The position numbers and the translations under genes were made by a program. From Larkinella sp051857545 (lineage in GTDB: Bacteria > Bacteroidota > Bacteroidia > Cytophagales > Spirosomataceae): a stretch of DNA of 64,000 nucleotides. The stretch is taken from NCBI RefSeq assembly GCF_051857545.1, contig NZ_JBPZHB010000010.1, positions 186,001-250,000 on the forward strand. The letters run 5' to 3'. Below, one piece after another: positions 1-9,100 of this stretch. The notes beneath the pieces were generated by a model. That model made no database searches and was not told where the DNA came from. It worked only from the letters and a program-made list of their open reading frames with translations. Positions within the stretch are counted from its first letter, which is position 1. Each line of letters begins with the position of its first letter.

Positions 1-834
1 AATCAGGGCTTCAAACCGCATGTGCGACAGTTTTGGAATGTTTTTGAGAACCCCCGTAACCGTGTAATTCAAGGTGTCGAATCGGACGGTTTTCCCCATC
101 GCTTCCGCTTCGCCAAACAGTTTCCGGGCAGTTTTTTCGGTAATGACCAGCGAGTACGGTTCCTTCAGCGCGGTAGCCGGATTTCCTTTGAGCAACGGGA
201 ACGTAAAAATCTTCAAGAACGACGGATCTGCCCACGTAGCCTCCAGCGGGATAATGGTTTCGTCGCTGACTTTCGCATCGCTGTAAAACCCGCGACGGAT
301 CAGCGTTACGTCTTCAACGCCCGGAATCGTTTCCCGGATTTTGAAACCCGCTTTTAGGGAAGTGGACGCCAGATCCATGACAGATTTGTCCGCCGATTCG
401 TTTCGGGTCAGAACTCGGTACGTCCGATGCCTTTTTTCCTGAAACTGGTCGTAGGAAAACAGGTCGGTCAGAAACGCGATCACCAGCAAACCGACGGACA
501 GGCTGACGGCCAGCCCGATGATGTTGATGAAGGAGAATAGTTTGTTGCGCACCAGACTGCGCCGGGAGGTTTTGAGGTAACTGCCAAGCATAAGCCAATG
601 GATGAAAAGGTTGAGGAATTCGGGTTTGCGAATGGTATACGGTCTGAAAAATTTCAACGCGTCGAGGATGAAGATCCAGCGGGCGCATTTGGCCCCTTTC
701 GTTTTCAGATTTCGCTCAAAATATTCGTTCATGTCGCCTTCCAGATCTTCGAGCAAGTCGGGCCGGCAGTACCAGCGGAGCAGATTAAGGGCCCAGCGCG
801 GTGGTTCAGGCGGTTTTTGAGCTGTCGTTTTCAT
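1..834 (-). CDS. FtsX/MacB-type ABC transporter permease, N-terminal part (runs off window)
   Basis: The reading frame starts at the ATG at 832-834 and stays open to base 1, so about 278 N-terminal residues are visible and the C-terminus lies outside. The first ~75 residues form a soluble prefix rich in Trp, Pro and Arg, of the kind found on Bacteroidota permeases paired with PadR. A membrane segment follows (LFSFINIIGLAVSLSVGLLVIAF region), and then the MacB-type periplasmic region with the typical pattern of a loop ending in PYSLVITEKTARKLFG and a 'GKTVRFDTLNYTVTGVLKNIP' style stretch. Such permeases act in efflux, lipoprotein release or stress response. The start overlaps the PadR stop as ATGA (831-834), so the two are translationally coupled. 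The substrate cannot be told. Confidence 0.9.
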   Translation of the reverse strand, partial: MKTTAQKPPEPPRWALNLLRWYCRPDLLEDLEGDMNEYFERNLKTKGAKCARWIFILDALKFFRPYTIRKPEFLNLFIHWLMLGSYLKTSRRSLVRNKLFSFINIIGLAVSLSVGLLVIAFLTDLFSYDQFQEKRHRTYRVLTRNESADKSVMDLASTSLKAGFKIRETIPGVEDVTLIRRGFYSDAKVSDETIIPLEATWADPSFLKIFTFPLLKGNPATALKEPYSLVITEKTARKLFGEAEAMGKTVRFDTLNYTVTGVLKNIPKLSHMRFEALI

Positions 835-1166
835 ACGGAACCCTCCAGATTAAAACCGGGAATGATGCGCCAAAGGGCTTCACGAACCTCCTTGGAACGC
901 GTTAGGGCGACTTTTCCGGCGTGGGTAACTTCGTAATACCGTTTGCGTTTTCCACCTCGGGCGTTGGTCGCTTCGCCCATCCGGCTTTTGACCAGGCCTT
1001 TTTCTTCCAGGCGGTTCAGGACGGCATGAACCACGCCCAGCTTGGCGGCTCTTCCGGTGTATTTTTCCAATTCGTCGCAAATGGCTACGCTGTAGGCATC
1101 GCTGATGAGGGCGGCAATGGTCAGCAGCACCAGTTCCTCAAATTCTCCCAGATTCGTCCCCTTCAT
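831..1166 (-). CDS. PadR-family transcriptional regulator
   Basis: This 111-residue protein has the PadR winged-helix layout: LGEFEELVLLTIAAL at the N-terminus, a recognition region with AVLNRLEEKGLVKSR at about residues 48-62, and the wing RGGKRKRYYEVTHAGKVAL at about 70-89. PadR proteins are usually repressors of the adjacent transporter gene and of themselves. Here the regulator lies directly upstream of the ABC permease with a 4-bp ATGA overlap, so it very likely controls that operon. Two near-identical 29-bp repeats just upstream (1188-1248) are the obvious candidate operator. The ligand is unknown. Confidence 0.93.
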   Translation of the reverse strand: MKGTNLGEFEELVLLTIAALISDAYSVAICDELEKYTGRAAKLGVVHAVLNRLEEKGLVKSRMGEATNARGGKRKRYYEVTHAGKVALTRSKEVREALWRIIPGFNLEGSV

Positions 1167-1187
1167 GGGTTCGTTCGTTAAGCGGTT

Positions 1188-1248
1188 TTTATTAATTCAC
1201 CAAATGTATGTAAAATAGATTTATTAATTCATGAAATGTATGTAAAAT
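1188..1248. promoter_or_regulatory. Tandem 29-bp repeat, candidate PadR operator
   Basis: Two copies of a 29-bp element lie at 1188-1216 and 1220-1248, with a period of 32 bp. They differ only at the two bases between TTTATTAATTCA and AAATGTATGTAAAAT. The period is close to three helical turns, so bound dimers would sit on the same DNA face. The pair lies 22-82 bp upstream of the PadR start, where a promoter and operator are expected. ATGTA-type half sites are usual for PadR proteins; binding here is inferred. Confidence 0.6.
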
Positions 1249-1405
1249 GTTTTGGGCAATGGACGAACTTCACCACACCACCCGAAAAGCCCAACGGGTC
1301 GCCCATCACTAGCCCCGGATGAAATCCGTGGGACAAAATTGGCGTCGTTCCAATCCAACCCTGAAAGGGTTAAATTCGAATAAGCGTCGGTCGGGAGCCG
1401 AATGG

Positions 1406-2161
1406 TTAGCCCGGTTTGGAGAAAAAAGATTGCCGGACGCGCCGGGACATCATGATTGCCGTACCGTTCGTAAGCTTAACCGTTCCATCCCGGTCGATCT
1501 GTTCGACAAACTGCAAGTTGACGAGGTGGGATTTATGAACTCGCACGAAATCGTGTTCTCGCAACATGGTTTCGAACTCTTTCAGGGTTTTGGAAGCACA
1601 AAACCGGCGGTTTCCGGTCAGGTAAAAGAACGTATAATTGTTGTCGGCTTCGCAGCGGATGATGTCGGCAATGGTCAGGAGGTGCATGCCTTCAGTGGTC
1701 TGAATGGGCAGTTTGTGCTGGCTTGGGTTGGGTGTTTTGAGGTTATGAACCAGGTTTTTGATCAGAACACCGGGAGGGATCGGTTGCGGTTGTCGGCGCA
1801 GAAATTTGTCGAAGGCAATCCGCAATTCATCGATATCGATCGGTTTCAGCAAATAATCCAGCGCACTTACTTTGATGGCCTGCAAGGCAAACTGGTGGTA
1901 GGCCGTGGTAAAAATAACCTCGAAATCCCAGCGGCTGGTGCCCCAGGTGTCGATGGCATTCAATACGTCAAAACCGTTCAGAACCGGCATTTCGACGTCC
2001 AGGAAAACCAAGTGGGGCTTGAAGGAACGAATGAGGGAAATGCCTTCCTGCGGACTTAGCGCGGTTTTGAAGGCCGTGATTTCGGGCAGGTATTTCCCTG
2101 CCAAAATTTGGAGGACGTGGCAGGCTCGGGGTTCGTCGTCAATGACCAGGGCGCGATACAT
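1406..2161 (-). CDS. LytTR-family two-component response regulator
   Basis: The product has about 251 residues from the ATG at 2159-2161 (MYRALVIDDEP). A longer frame exists upstream but lies inside the kinase gene and lacks receiver character. The receiver domain spans about residues 1-120, with the acidic pair DDE near residue 9 and the phosphoacceptor Asp55 in VFLDVEMP, plus TTAYHQFALQAIKVSALDYLLKP. The C-terminal LytTR DNA-binding domain is at about 150-250, with IIRCEADNNYTFFYL and FVRVHKSHLVNLQFV. Its start lies 23 bp inside the upstream histidine kinase gene, so the two form a coupled kinase-regulator pair. Target genes cannot be deduced. Confidence 0.95.
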   Translation of the reverse strand: MYRALVIDDEPRACHVLQILAGKYLPEITAFKTALSPQEGISLIRSFKPHLVFLDVEMPVLNGFDVLNAIDTWGTSRWDFEVIFTTAYHQFALQAIKVSALDYLLKPIDIDELRIAFDKFLRRQPQPIPPGVLIKNLVHNLKTPNPSQHKLPIQTTEGMHLLTIADIIRCEADNNYTFFYLTGNRRFCASKTLKEFETMLREHDFVRVHKSHLVNLQFVEQIDRDGTVKLTNGTAIMMSRRVRQSFFSKPG

Positions 2162-5100
2162 AGGCAGTGGGATAGAGGGGGCTGGCGCGGACGGCAATCT
2201 GGGTGATGATCGAAAAGTGAACCCGGACGCAGGTTCCGGCGGGGTGTCCTTCAGCGTCGACCAAGTCTTCAATCTGCAAGGTTCCGCGCCCGTGACCCGC
2301 CGGTTCGAGCAATTGCAAACGTTCCGTGACCAGCGCCAGTCCGCGGGTGGTGCGGGTCACCAGTTTTTGGGCCGAAAGCGCAGCCGCGCGCTGGCGACCG
2401 ACGCCGTTGTCTTCGAGAATGCACGTCAACGTCTGGTCGTCATTTTGCCGGATTTCCAGCCGAAGCTGGCGCGATTCCGACTGGTGGATGAGGCCGTGCC
2501 AGATGGCATTCTCGACCAGCGGTTGCAGGAGGAGCGAGGGAATTTGCCAGTTTTGCGTATCGATGGCAGGATCGACGTCGATGCTGTAGTGCATCGGCTG
2601 GTCGAAGCGCATGGATTCCAGTTCCAGATAAAGCTGGATCAACTCCAGTTCGTGTTGGATGGCGTGAAAATTCCGGGCCGATTCTTCCAGAACCATGCGC
2701 AAGAGCCGCGAAAACTTCGATAGATACCGGTAAGCCGCATCGGTATGGTCGGCCAGAATGCATTCCTGAATCGAATTGAGGCAATTAAATATGAAGTGCG
2801 GGTTCATTTGTGCCCGAATGGCCCGGGTTTCCAGGTCGGCAATCAACTGGGCCAGGCGGTTTTTCTCCACTTCCCGACGCTTGATTTGCTGTTCCCGGTA
2901 CCGGATCAATCCCCAAATCCCGAGACTCAGCCCGGCGAGCACCAGCGCGATAAACCACGTTCGTTGCCAGATGGGAGGTAAAATCTCGAACGGAAACGAA
3001 ACGACGGAACTCCAGATTCCATTGGCCGAAGCCCCCACCATCCGAAAGGTGTACGAACCCGGTTTCAGACCCGCGTAGGTCACCGACCGATCGCTGCCCG
3101 ATGCCTGCCGCCAGCTTTCGCCACTGCCGTCGAGCCGAAACCGGTAGCGGTTGAACGACGGATTGACCAGACTCGGCAAGGCAAAACCGAACGTCAGGGC
3201 GTTCAGGGAAGCCGGTAACTGGCAACGAACGGGCAAACCGCTGCGGGCGTCCCGGCTTTCAGCATACTGAAAAATGGCGTCTTTCCCATCGCGCAACCGA
3301 ACCAGTGTAATCAGACTGGACGGCGCTTTCCGGATTGGGTCGAGTTGCCGGAGCGGGAAGCGCAGGAGTCCTTCTGAACTGCTGATCCAAAGTGTATCGT
3401 TCGGATAATCAAACAGATGCGGGTTTTGAAACGACTCGCCGAAAAAACCGTCCTTGTAGTCAAAATTACGAATCTGGGTGGCGGCTGCGTCGGGAATCAG
3501 GCAGGTTAGGGCCGTTGAACCACCCGCCCAGATTCGCCCTTTGCTGTCCACCAACACATCGTTGAACGTATTGGAAGGCAAGCCGTCGCGGGTGGTGTAT
3601 TGACGGATGGGTCGAAAAAGGCCGCCCACAAACTGACCCTGTAGCAGCCCCTGTCCTTCGGTCGCCAGCCAAACCCTGTCCCGTTTGTCGAGGGCAATTT
3701 TGCGGATGGAGCGGACTGTCACCGGCCCGATGGTCAGGCGGTGGTGCGTAAATTTACCGTGTCGAAAAGAGACCAGACCGTAGTCGCTGGCGAGCCAGAG
3801 CGTGCCGTCCGGTGCGGCCAGTCCCGAATAAAAAATGGTGAACTTGTACCGGTTGGTGACCGGTTCGTAAAACCGCAGCCGATACCGTCGATCTGCTACG
3901 CTGTCAGCCAAAATTTGGGTGATGCCGACGTCGCCCACGGTCCACAGGTTGCCTGTCCGGTCGGGAAAAATGTCGTTGAATCCTTCGTCGCCCAGCCCGT
4001 CGGCGGAAGTGTACTTTCTGGCGGTTTGGCCGTCGAACGAAAACAGCCCCTGGTAGGTAGTGGCCAGCCAAAGCGTCCCCTGCGCATCCTCCCGAATGGC
4101 GCTGATACCGGAAATCGTTGTCAGATCCCGGCCTATTTTTTGAAGCTGATGGCCTTTTCGGACAAACAGCCGACCATGGGGCGCACCGACCAGCAGTTGA
4201 CCCCTGAACCGGCCCAAACCGCTGATTTCGTTGCCAGCCACCGAAGTCGGCAGCGGAAACCGCTCAAAGACCGAACGTCGGAGTTTGAGCAGCCCTTCGT
4301 TGGTGGCAATCCAGAAAATACCTTCCTGATCGAGCAGCAGTTTGGTGAAGCTGCCGCTGGTTTTTCGGTATAAATTGATTTCCTGAATGGGCCGCGCATC
4401 GTCGGCGCCCTGGCGGTAAAGTCCGTAGGAGAGGTGCCAGAACTGGTTATTTTGCCAGATGACATCGCTGGAAATCCGGTCGGTCAACAGCCGCTCTTCC
4501 TGGCCGTTCCGGAGCCGAATCACACACGGCAGGCCGAGGGTGGTGAACATCAGGTCGCTGGAAGACCGTACGGCCAGCGACTGAATCTCCACTTTGGGCC
4601 CCGGACTTTGCCAGATTCGTTCCAGCGGTTTTCCCGGTTGGTAGCGGAATAAATCGAATTTTCCGCCGATGTAGAGCCGGTTTTGCTCGTCGAAAGCCAG
4701 CGAAAACACCCGCCGATCCGCCAATTTCGGAACCCATTTTTCATAATCGGGCAAAGCCCTGGGTTGAACGGTCGCGGCAGGATTGGCGGTGAGGGTTTGC
4801 AAATCCGCCTGATCGATCCGGTAAGCCCCGCTGCTGGTGGCACACCAGAGGTTCTGCCGGTGATCGAAGAGCAGGTGGTTCATGCGCACGAAACGACCGG
4901 TTTGCAGGCTCCGAACCGCGTGAGCGATGCCGTGTTGAACCACAAACAAACCGTCTTCCGTTCCAACCCACAACTGCCCGTTGCGGTCTTCGGTGATGGC
5001 ATTGACCAGGCCCAGCCACCGCCCTTCCTGCGCCACGCTGATGGTTTCAAAACCGTAGCCGTCGTAGCGAACCAGCCCGATGTCGGTGCCCAGCCAGAGG

Positions 5101-5258
5101 TAACCGTTAGTATCCCGGAACAAGGCGTGAATATCGGAAGTCGGCAAACCCTGACGCAACCCGATGGTTTCGATCACAAACGACTCCGTCTGTCCCTGCG
5201 AAAGGAAGGGCAACAGGCTCAACATCAACCCCATCAACAGCCGGGCAACGCGCTTCAT
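2139..5258 (-). CDS. Propeller/Y_Y_Y sensor histidine kinase (LytS-type kinase domain)
   Basis: The start is placed at the ATG at 5256-5258 because it opens a clear signal peptide (MKRVARLLMGLMLSLLPFLSQGQ). The ~1039-residue protein has an N-terminal periplasmic region of two-component-regulator propeller repeats, with recurrent DTNGYLWLGTDIGLVRYDG and DRNGQLWVGTEDGLF units up to about residue 660. A Y_Y_Y domain follows (YRFRLDGSGESWRQASG, LKPGSYTFRMVGASANG) at about 690-760, then one membrane segment at about 770-787. The cytoplasmic His-kinase domain has the phospho-acceptor His821 in NPHFIFN, and an HATPase region with LLLQPLVENAIWHGL and EDNGVGR. This is the membrane sensor for the overlapping LytTR regulator. 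Kinases of this design often sense polysaccharide fragments, but no PUL is adjacent here. Confidence 0.95.
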   Translation of the reverse strand: MKRVARLLMGLMLSLLPFLSQGQTESFVIETIGLRQGLPTSDIHALFRDTNGYLWLGTDIGLVRYDGYGFETISVAQEGRWLGLVNAITEDRNGQLWVGTEDGLFVVQHGIAHAVRSLQTGRFVRMNHLLFDHRQNLWCATSSGAYRIDQADLQTLTANPAATVQPRALPDYEKWVPKLADRRVFSLAFDEQNRLYIGGKFDLFRYQPGKPLERIWQSPGPKVEIQSLAVRSSSDLMFTTLGLPCVIRLRNGQEERLLTDRISSDVIWQNNQFWHLSYGLYRQGADDARPIQEINLYRKTSGSFTKLLLDQEGIFWIATNEGLLKLRRSVFERFPLPTSVAGNEISGLGRFRGQLLVGAPHGRLFVRKGHQLQKIGRDLTTISGISAIREDAQGTLWLATTYQGLFSFDGQTARKYTSADGLGDEGFNDIFPDRTGNLWTVGDVGITQILADSVADRRYRLRFYEPVTNRYKFTIFYSGLAAPDGTLWLASDYGLVSFRHGKFTHHRLTIGPVTVRSIRKIALDKRDRVWLATEGQGLLQGQFVGGLFRPIRQYTTRDGLPSNTFNDVLVDSKGRIWAGGSTALTCLIPDAAATQIRNFDYKDGFFGESFQNPHLFDYPNDTLWISSSEGLLRFPLRQLDPIRKAPSSLITLVRLRDGKDAIFQYAESRDARSGLPVRCQLPASLNALTFGFALPSLVNPSFNRYRFRLDGSGESWRQASGSDRSVTYAGLKPGSYTFRMVGASANGIWSSVVSFPFEILPPIWQRTWFIALVLAGLSLGIWGLIRYREQQIKRREVEKNRLAQLIADLETRAIRAQMNPHFIFNCLNSIQECILADHTDAAYRYLSKFSRLLRMVLEESARNFHAIQHELELIQLYLELESMRFDQPMHYSIDVDPAIDTQNWQIPSLLLQPLVENAIWHGLIHQSESRQLRLEIRQNDDQTLTCILEDNGVGRQRAAALSAQKLVTRTTRGLALVTERLQLLEPAGHGRGTLQIEDLVDAEGHPAGTCVRVHFSIITQIAVRASPLYPTAYVSRPGH

Positions 5259-5480
5259 ATCCGGAAAGGCTTTCGCCCACAAGGTACGCCCGGATTTCTA
5301 CGTTGTCAACGCCCGGCGGTGCCGTTTCCTCAATCGCTGCATCCGTTCCCTCAACGCATTGGATTTTAAGCAAGTCCGCGCCCACCTTGGGGTCAGATTG
5401 ACCCAACTGCCCGCGTAGTGAAAATGAATTTGACAGCCTGTTGAGGCCAGCAGGTTCCGGAAATACTAAATGACCTTTTT

Positions 5481-6098
5481 ATGGAACGTCGTGATTTTCT
5501 TGCGGCAACGGTCGCATCTGGTTTCTTAGCAGGGTTCCCTTCGGCGACTTTGGCTGATCAGTCCGAACCCGGTGAGCACCTGCTGCCTTTTTACCTTCCG
5601 CCCGCAACCGAACCGCTGTTGCCGGGTCCACAGGGGATCGGCATTCGAACCCGGGTTCGCCAACGGCAGACCAATGGGCAATATTCCAGTGTTGAGTTTG
5701 TGGTCGGTCCGAAAATAATGGGTCCGGCTCCGCATCTCCACGAAGCCCTCGATGAATTGATGTATGTACTGGAAGGAACCGTCAGTGTGCTGGTCGGTCA
5801 GGAGGTTTTTCAGGTTCAGGCGGGGGGGTGGCACCTGCGTCCGCGGGGGATCGTCCATACGTTCTGGAATGCGACCGACCAGACCGTCCGCGCCATCGAT
5901 ATGTACTTCCAGCAGCCGTTTGAAGACTATCTGGAAGCCGTTTTTTACACCCTTCCCCGGGAAGCGCAGGCGAAGGGATTATCGATGGATGCTCCGGAAA
6001 TCCGGGCCAGGCACCGGGCATTGGCCGAACAGTTCGGAATGAAAGGGTTTCCTGAAAAGCGGCAGGCTCTCGTGGAAAAATATGGTCTCCGGGGCTGA
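5481..6098 (+). CDS. Exported cupin-domain protein
   Basis: The product has 205 residues. It begins with a twin-arginine-type signal (MERRDFLAATVASGFLAGFPSATLA), so export by Tat is likely. A single cupin barrel follows at about residues 50-140, with GPAPHLHEALDELMYVLEGTVSVLVG carrying the usual metal-binding His-His-Glu pattern, and HLRPRGIVHTFWN carrying the last His. The C-terminal 60 residues are helical and charged. Small cupins of this type are often dioxygenases or isomerases or simply sugar binders, and the substrate is not evident. It is transcribed away from the kinase gene and 42 bp ahead of the next gene. Confidence 0.85.
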   Translation: MERRDFLAATVASGFLAGFPSATLADQSEPGEHLLPFYLPPATEPLLPGPQGIGIRTRVRQRQTNGQYSSVEFVVGPKIMGPAPHLHEALDELMYVLEGTVSVLVGQEVFQVQAGGWHLRPRGIVHTFWNATDQTVRAIDMYFQQPFEDYLEAVFYTLPREAQAKGLSMDAPEIRARHRALAEQFGMKGFPEKRQALVEKYGLRG

Positions 6099-6140
6099 TG
6101 CGGTTCGCGTCGTACCCCACACCGGCTTATTGTAAACCGC

Positions 6141-6764
6141 ATGGAAACCATGGCAAAAGGAAAAACGATTCTCTTTTTTTTATTCGGTTTGGCGGTCATC
6201 AGTTGGGGCATTTACGAGTGGAAGTATTACTTCAGCTACCGGAACGACCTGGCAGATCGTCCGTGGGCTTACAGCGAAGACAAAGCTGCCCATTTGCTGG
6301 TGGGCGAATGGCAGGGCAACTTTCAGGACCCCGACGGCGTGCGGAAAACCATGCGGCTCGAGATTCTGGTGCCGATGACGGAAGACGACCGGGCCAAAAA
6401 AGCCAGCCGCCGAACCCGGCGCCGGAGTGGTTTGGGTTCCCGATCCGACCAACAGCGGTTCGACGGTTTTGCGACCGTCACCAGCCAACGGGGTATTGAG
6501 GAATACGAATGCTACGGTGCCGTTAGAGACAAAACCGGAAGCCGGCTCAACACGGTTCATTTTCGGGCATTGGATGAAAAGCAGCAACTGCGCAAAAATT
6601 TCAATGTCCTGTCGGCGGTCGATGGCGGGCAGTGGCAGAACGACAGCCTGACGCTCACGCTCGCTTTTACGTACACGACGGCCACCGGTTCAGGCTATTC
6701 GAGCAGTGCCGACCCACGGTTTGATAAAAAAGTGACTGTCCATTTTTCCCGCGTGAAATCATGA
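6141..6764 (+). CDS. Hypothetical protein with one N-terminal membrane anchor
   Basis: I do not recognise a family. The 207-residue product has a single hydrophobic segment at about residues 9-24 (TILFFLFGLAVISWGIY), and a soluble region follows that probably faces the periplasm. It contains a run of basic residues (KKASRRTRRRSG) near 95-105 and a C-terminal beta-rich part. ATGs at 6141 and 6150 are both possible starts. It follows the cupin gene after 42 bp on the same strand and may be cotranscribed. Confidence 0.7.
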   Translation: METMAKGKTILFFLFGLAVISWGIYEWKYYFSYRNDLADRPWAYSEDKAAHLLVGEWQGNFQDPDGVRKTMRLEILVPMTEDDRAKKASRRTRRRSGLGSRSDQQRFDGFATVTSQRGIEEYECYGAVRDKTGSRLNTVHFRALDEKQQLRKNFNVLSAVDGGQWQNDSLTLTLAFTYTTATGSGYSSSADPRFDKKVTVHFSRVKS

Positions 6765-6868
6765 AAAAACTTTCGGCTTTGAGACTTTTCCTGGCGGTTT
6801 CAACGATTGAGTAAGCAAAAGAGTAACAGAACGATCAGACGTAAGTCCTACATAGAATCACAAAAGAC

Positions 6869-9091
6869 ATGGATCTTACTTTCCAGAAAAATACCGGGCG
6901 AATGGGTTTTCGACCCGGATTCAGCGCAGCCTTGGTCTTCCTGTTGTTGCTCCCGCAATCCTGTAAGCAGAAAGAAAACGATCTGACGGCCACTTCCGAC
7001 GGGCCAAAAGAAACCCGGTATCACCAGCTCCTCATCGAGTGTACGGAAGCCGCTACCCAAAACAAGGGCGTGGCCATCCTGGATTTTCGGTTTGATGTAT
7101 ATGCGAATCAGGAAGTAGCCGGGTTCATGTCGGCGCAATACCTGGCCTACAAAACCACCCGCTTTACCGCCATCGATGCGGCCATTCAAACCGCGCAGGC
7201 GGACATTGCCGCCAAAACTGCCGAAGTCAAAAGTTTCGAAACCATGACTGATTTCATGGTCAGCCGACTCACGAAAGTCGCTGATTACAGTGCCACCCGA
7301 TCCAATTTGAGCGAAAACACCATCTGGGGTATTTTGGCAAACGAAGGAACGGTACTGGCCAATCTGCACCGGAAGTCCAGCCTGTTCGATCTGGAGGAAT
7401 TTCTGGTTGCACTATTGGCAACACCCGCCCGGGCACAGACGCTGGGACGAAATCAGGGTGTCAACTACCACAGTGGATATTTCTACTCGCCACCACCCCA
7501 GCCCGGTTCGCCCTTGCCCGAATACCGGTTTGTCAATCCGGTTCCGCAGGCAAAAATGCCTTCCGATGCCACCCCGGTGCAACGAAACTCGCGGGGAGAA
7601 ACGCCCGCCGAGCAAGCGGCCCGCGAAGAAGCCGCCCGCGCAGCCGCCCAGGCCGGGCGCACCAACCGCGGTCCGAGGAGTGTCAGCGATGCCTTCAACG
7701 GCATTTTTGATCGACTGGGGGATGCTTTGGGCAATGCGGCTGCTGCGGCAGGCCGGGCCATGGGTGACCCGCATGTCATTACGCACGACGGACTGGATTA
7801 CGGTTTTCAGGCCGTAGGGGAGTTTGTCGCCACCAAAGGCGCGTTGATTGAAATTCAGGCCCGGCAGGAAGATGCCTACAAGACCAACCGCGCAACCGTT
7901 ACGACGGGCGTTGCGGCCCGCATCGGCACCGATGAAATCTGTTTTTTGGTAAACCCCGCTTCGCTGGAAGCGCCCCGGCTTTTTGTCAACAAGAAAGAAA
8001 CCGCGCTGTCCTCCTTTACCCTATTGACGCTCGCCAATGGAAACCAACTGCGGGTAGCCGCAAAAGAAAAGCTGGTGTTTACGAATGCACAGGGCGAGGG
8101 CGTCACGATTCGTTGGAATACGCCCTACCTCGACTATGCCGTTCTGCTCGGCGATAGCCGCAAAGGAAATGTGACCGGTCTGATGGGCAATTTCGACGGA
8201 GACGATAAGAATGATTTTAAACTGGCCAATGGAACTGCCATCGAACGAAGCTTTCCGACGATCCACACCTCCTTTGCTGATAGCTGGCGGATTACCGGCC
8301 CCAACTCGCTTTTTGTGTACGAAAATGGAAAAAATACCGATTCGTACACCGACCGCGCCTTTCCCAAAACGTTTCCGGTCATTGACCCTGAAAAATACAA
8401 ATGGGCGGAGGGCGTGTGTCAGGCTGCGGGCGTTAGCCGCCAGCCTGAACTCGGCCATTGCATTTTTGACGTGGCCATGACGGGCGACGAACGGCTGGCG
8501 CGGTCGGCGGTTTTGGGTCAGCAGGAGTTTCCGGCCAGCCCCGACGTCCGCGTGTTCACCAACCTGAAACTGGACCTGAAAGAAGGGCAGTCGAACGACC
8601 CGCAAACCCGCAATGTACTGGATCTCGACAACGGCACGTTCTACCGGTTTGCCGATGGCGCAAAAGTCGCTTACGAAATCGATGTGGTGTTTGATTACTA
8701 TTCCGGTCCCTGGTTTGCCGGGCCGCGGGCGGTCCAAAACTGCGGGGTTTCCTGCGGAGCCTACACCATCTGGCCGCTGATCGACCAGCAGCAGTGGCCG
8801 TTTTTCGCGAACACGTTCCTGCGTTATACCACCATTCCGGCCAACCAGTGGGAGACGTTCAGCGATGCCGCGGCCCTGCGCAAAGCCTGGACGTTCGATG
8901 CGGGAGCCGACGAGAAAACGGAACTCGTCAAAGGACTGACGGATCTCAGCACGTCGGCTCCACTCACGCCGTATTTGTGGTCGTTTCGCACCCAGCAGGG
9001 CAAAAAAGGCCTGATCCGGTTCACGCAGGGACAGGTCAACAAAGCGGGCGGAACGGCTTCGTTTACGTTCGATGTGAAAATTGAACGATAG
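6869..9091 (+). CDS. Lipoprotein with von Willebrand factor D domain
   Basis: The 740-residue product has a hydrophobic signal ending in LPQSC, which is lipobox-like with Cys32, so it is probably a surface or periplasmic lipoprotein. Residues 50-190 are helical. Residues 200-290 are rich in Pro and then Ala/Arg/Glu (EQAAREEAARAAAQAGR), a likely flexible or coiled linker. A vWF type D domain spans about 297-475: GDPHVITHDGLDYGFQAVGEF at its start and GLMGNFDGDDKNDF, the equivalent of the calcium-binding GLCGN loop, near 437-450. The usual Cys of GLCGN is Met here. The C-terminal ~200 residues (Trp-rich, with CGVSC) match nothing I know. vWD domains in bacterial surface proteins suggest adhesion or matrix binding. 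Confidence 0.85.
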   Translation: MDLTFQKNTGRMGFRPGFSAALVFLLLLPQSCKQKENDLTATSDGPKETRYHQLLIECTEAATQNKGVAILDFRFDVYANQEVAGFMSAQYLAYKTTRFTAIDAAIQTAQADIAAKTAEVKSFETMTDFMVSRLTKVADYSATRSNLSENTIWGILANEGTVLANLHRKSSLFDLEEFLVALLATPARAQTLGRNQGVNYHSGYFYSPPPQPGSPLPEYRFVNPVPQAKMPSDATPVQRNSRGETPAEQAAREEAARAAAQAGRTNRGPRSVSDAFNGIFDRLGDALGNAAAAAGRAMGDPHVITHDGLDYGFQAVGEFVATKGALIEIQARQEDAYKTNRATVTTGVAARIGTDEICFLVNPASLEAPRLFVNKKETALSSFTLLTLANGNQLRVAAKEKLVFTNAQGEGVTIRWNTPYLDYAVLLGDSRKGNVTGLMGNFDGDDKNDFKLANGTAIERSFPTIHTSFADSWRITGPNSLFVYENGKNTDSYTDRAFPKTFPVIDPEKYKWAEGVCQAAGVSRQPELGHCIFDVAMTGDERLARSAVLGQQEFPASPDVRVFTNLKLDLKEGQSNDPQTRNVLDLDNGTFYRFADGAKVAYEIDVVFDYYSGPWFAGPRAVQNCGVSCGAYTIWPLIDQQQWPFFANTFLRYTTIPANQWETFSDAAALRKAWTFDAGADEKTELVKGLTDLSTSAPLTPYLWSFRTQQGKKGLIRFTQGQVNKAGGTASFTFDVKIER

Positions 9092-9100
9092 GCCGGAGTT

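Noticed and set aside
5259..5282. Upstream start giving eight extra residues to the propeller histidine kinase
   Set aside because: The later ATG at 5256-5258 begins a standard signal peptide, and the extra residues would disrupt it.
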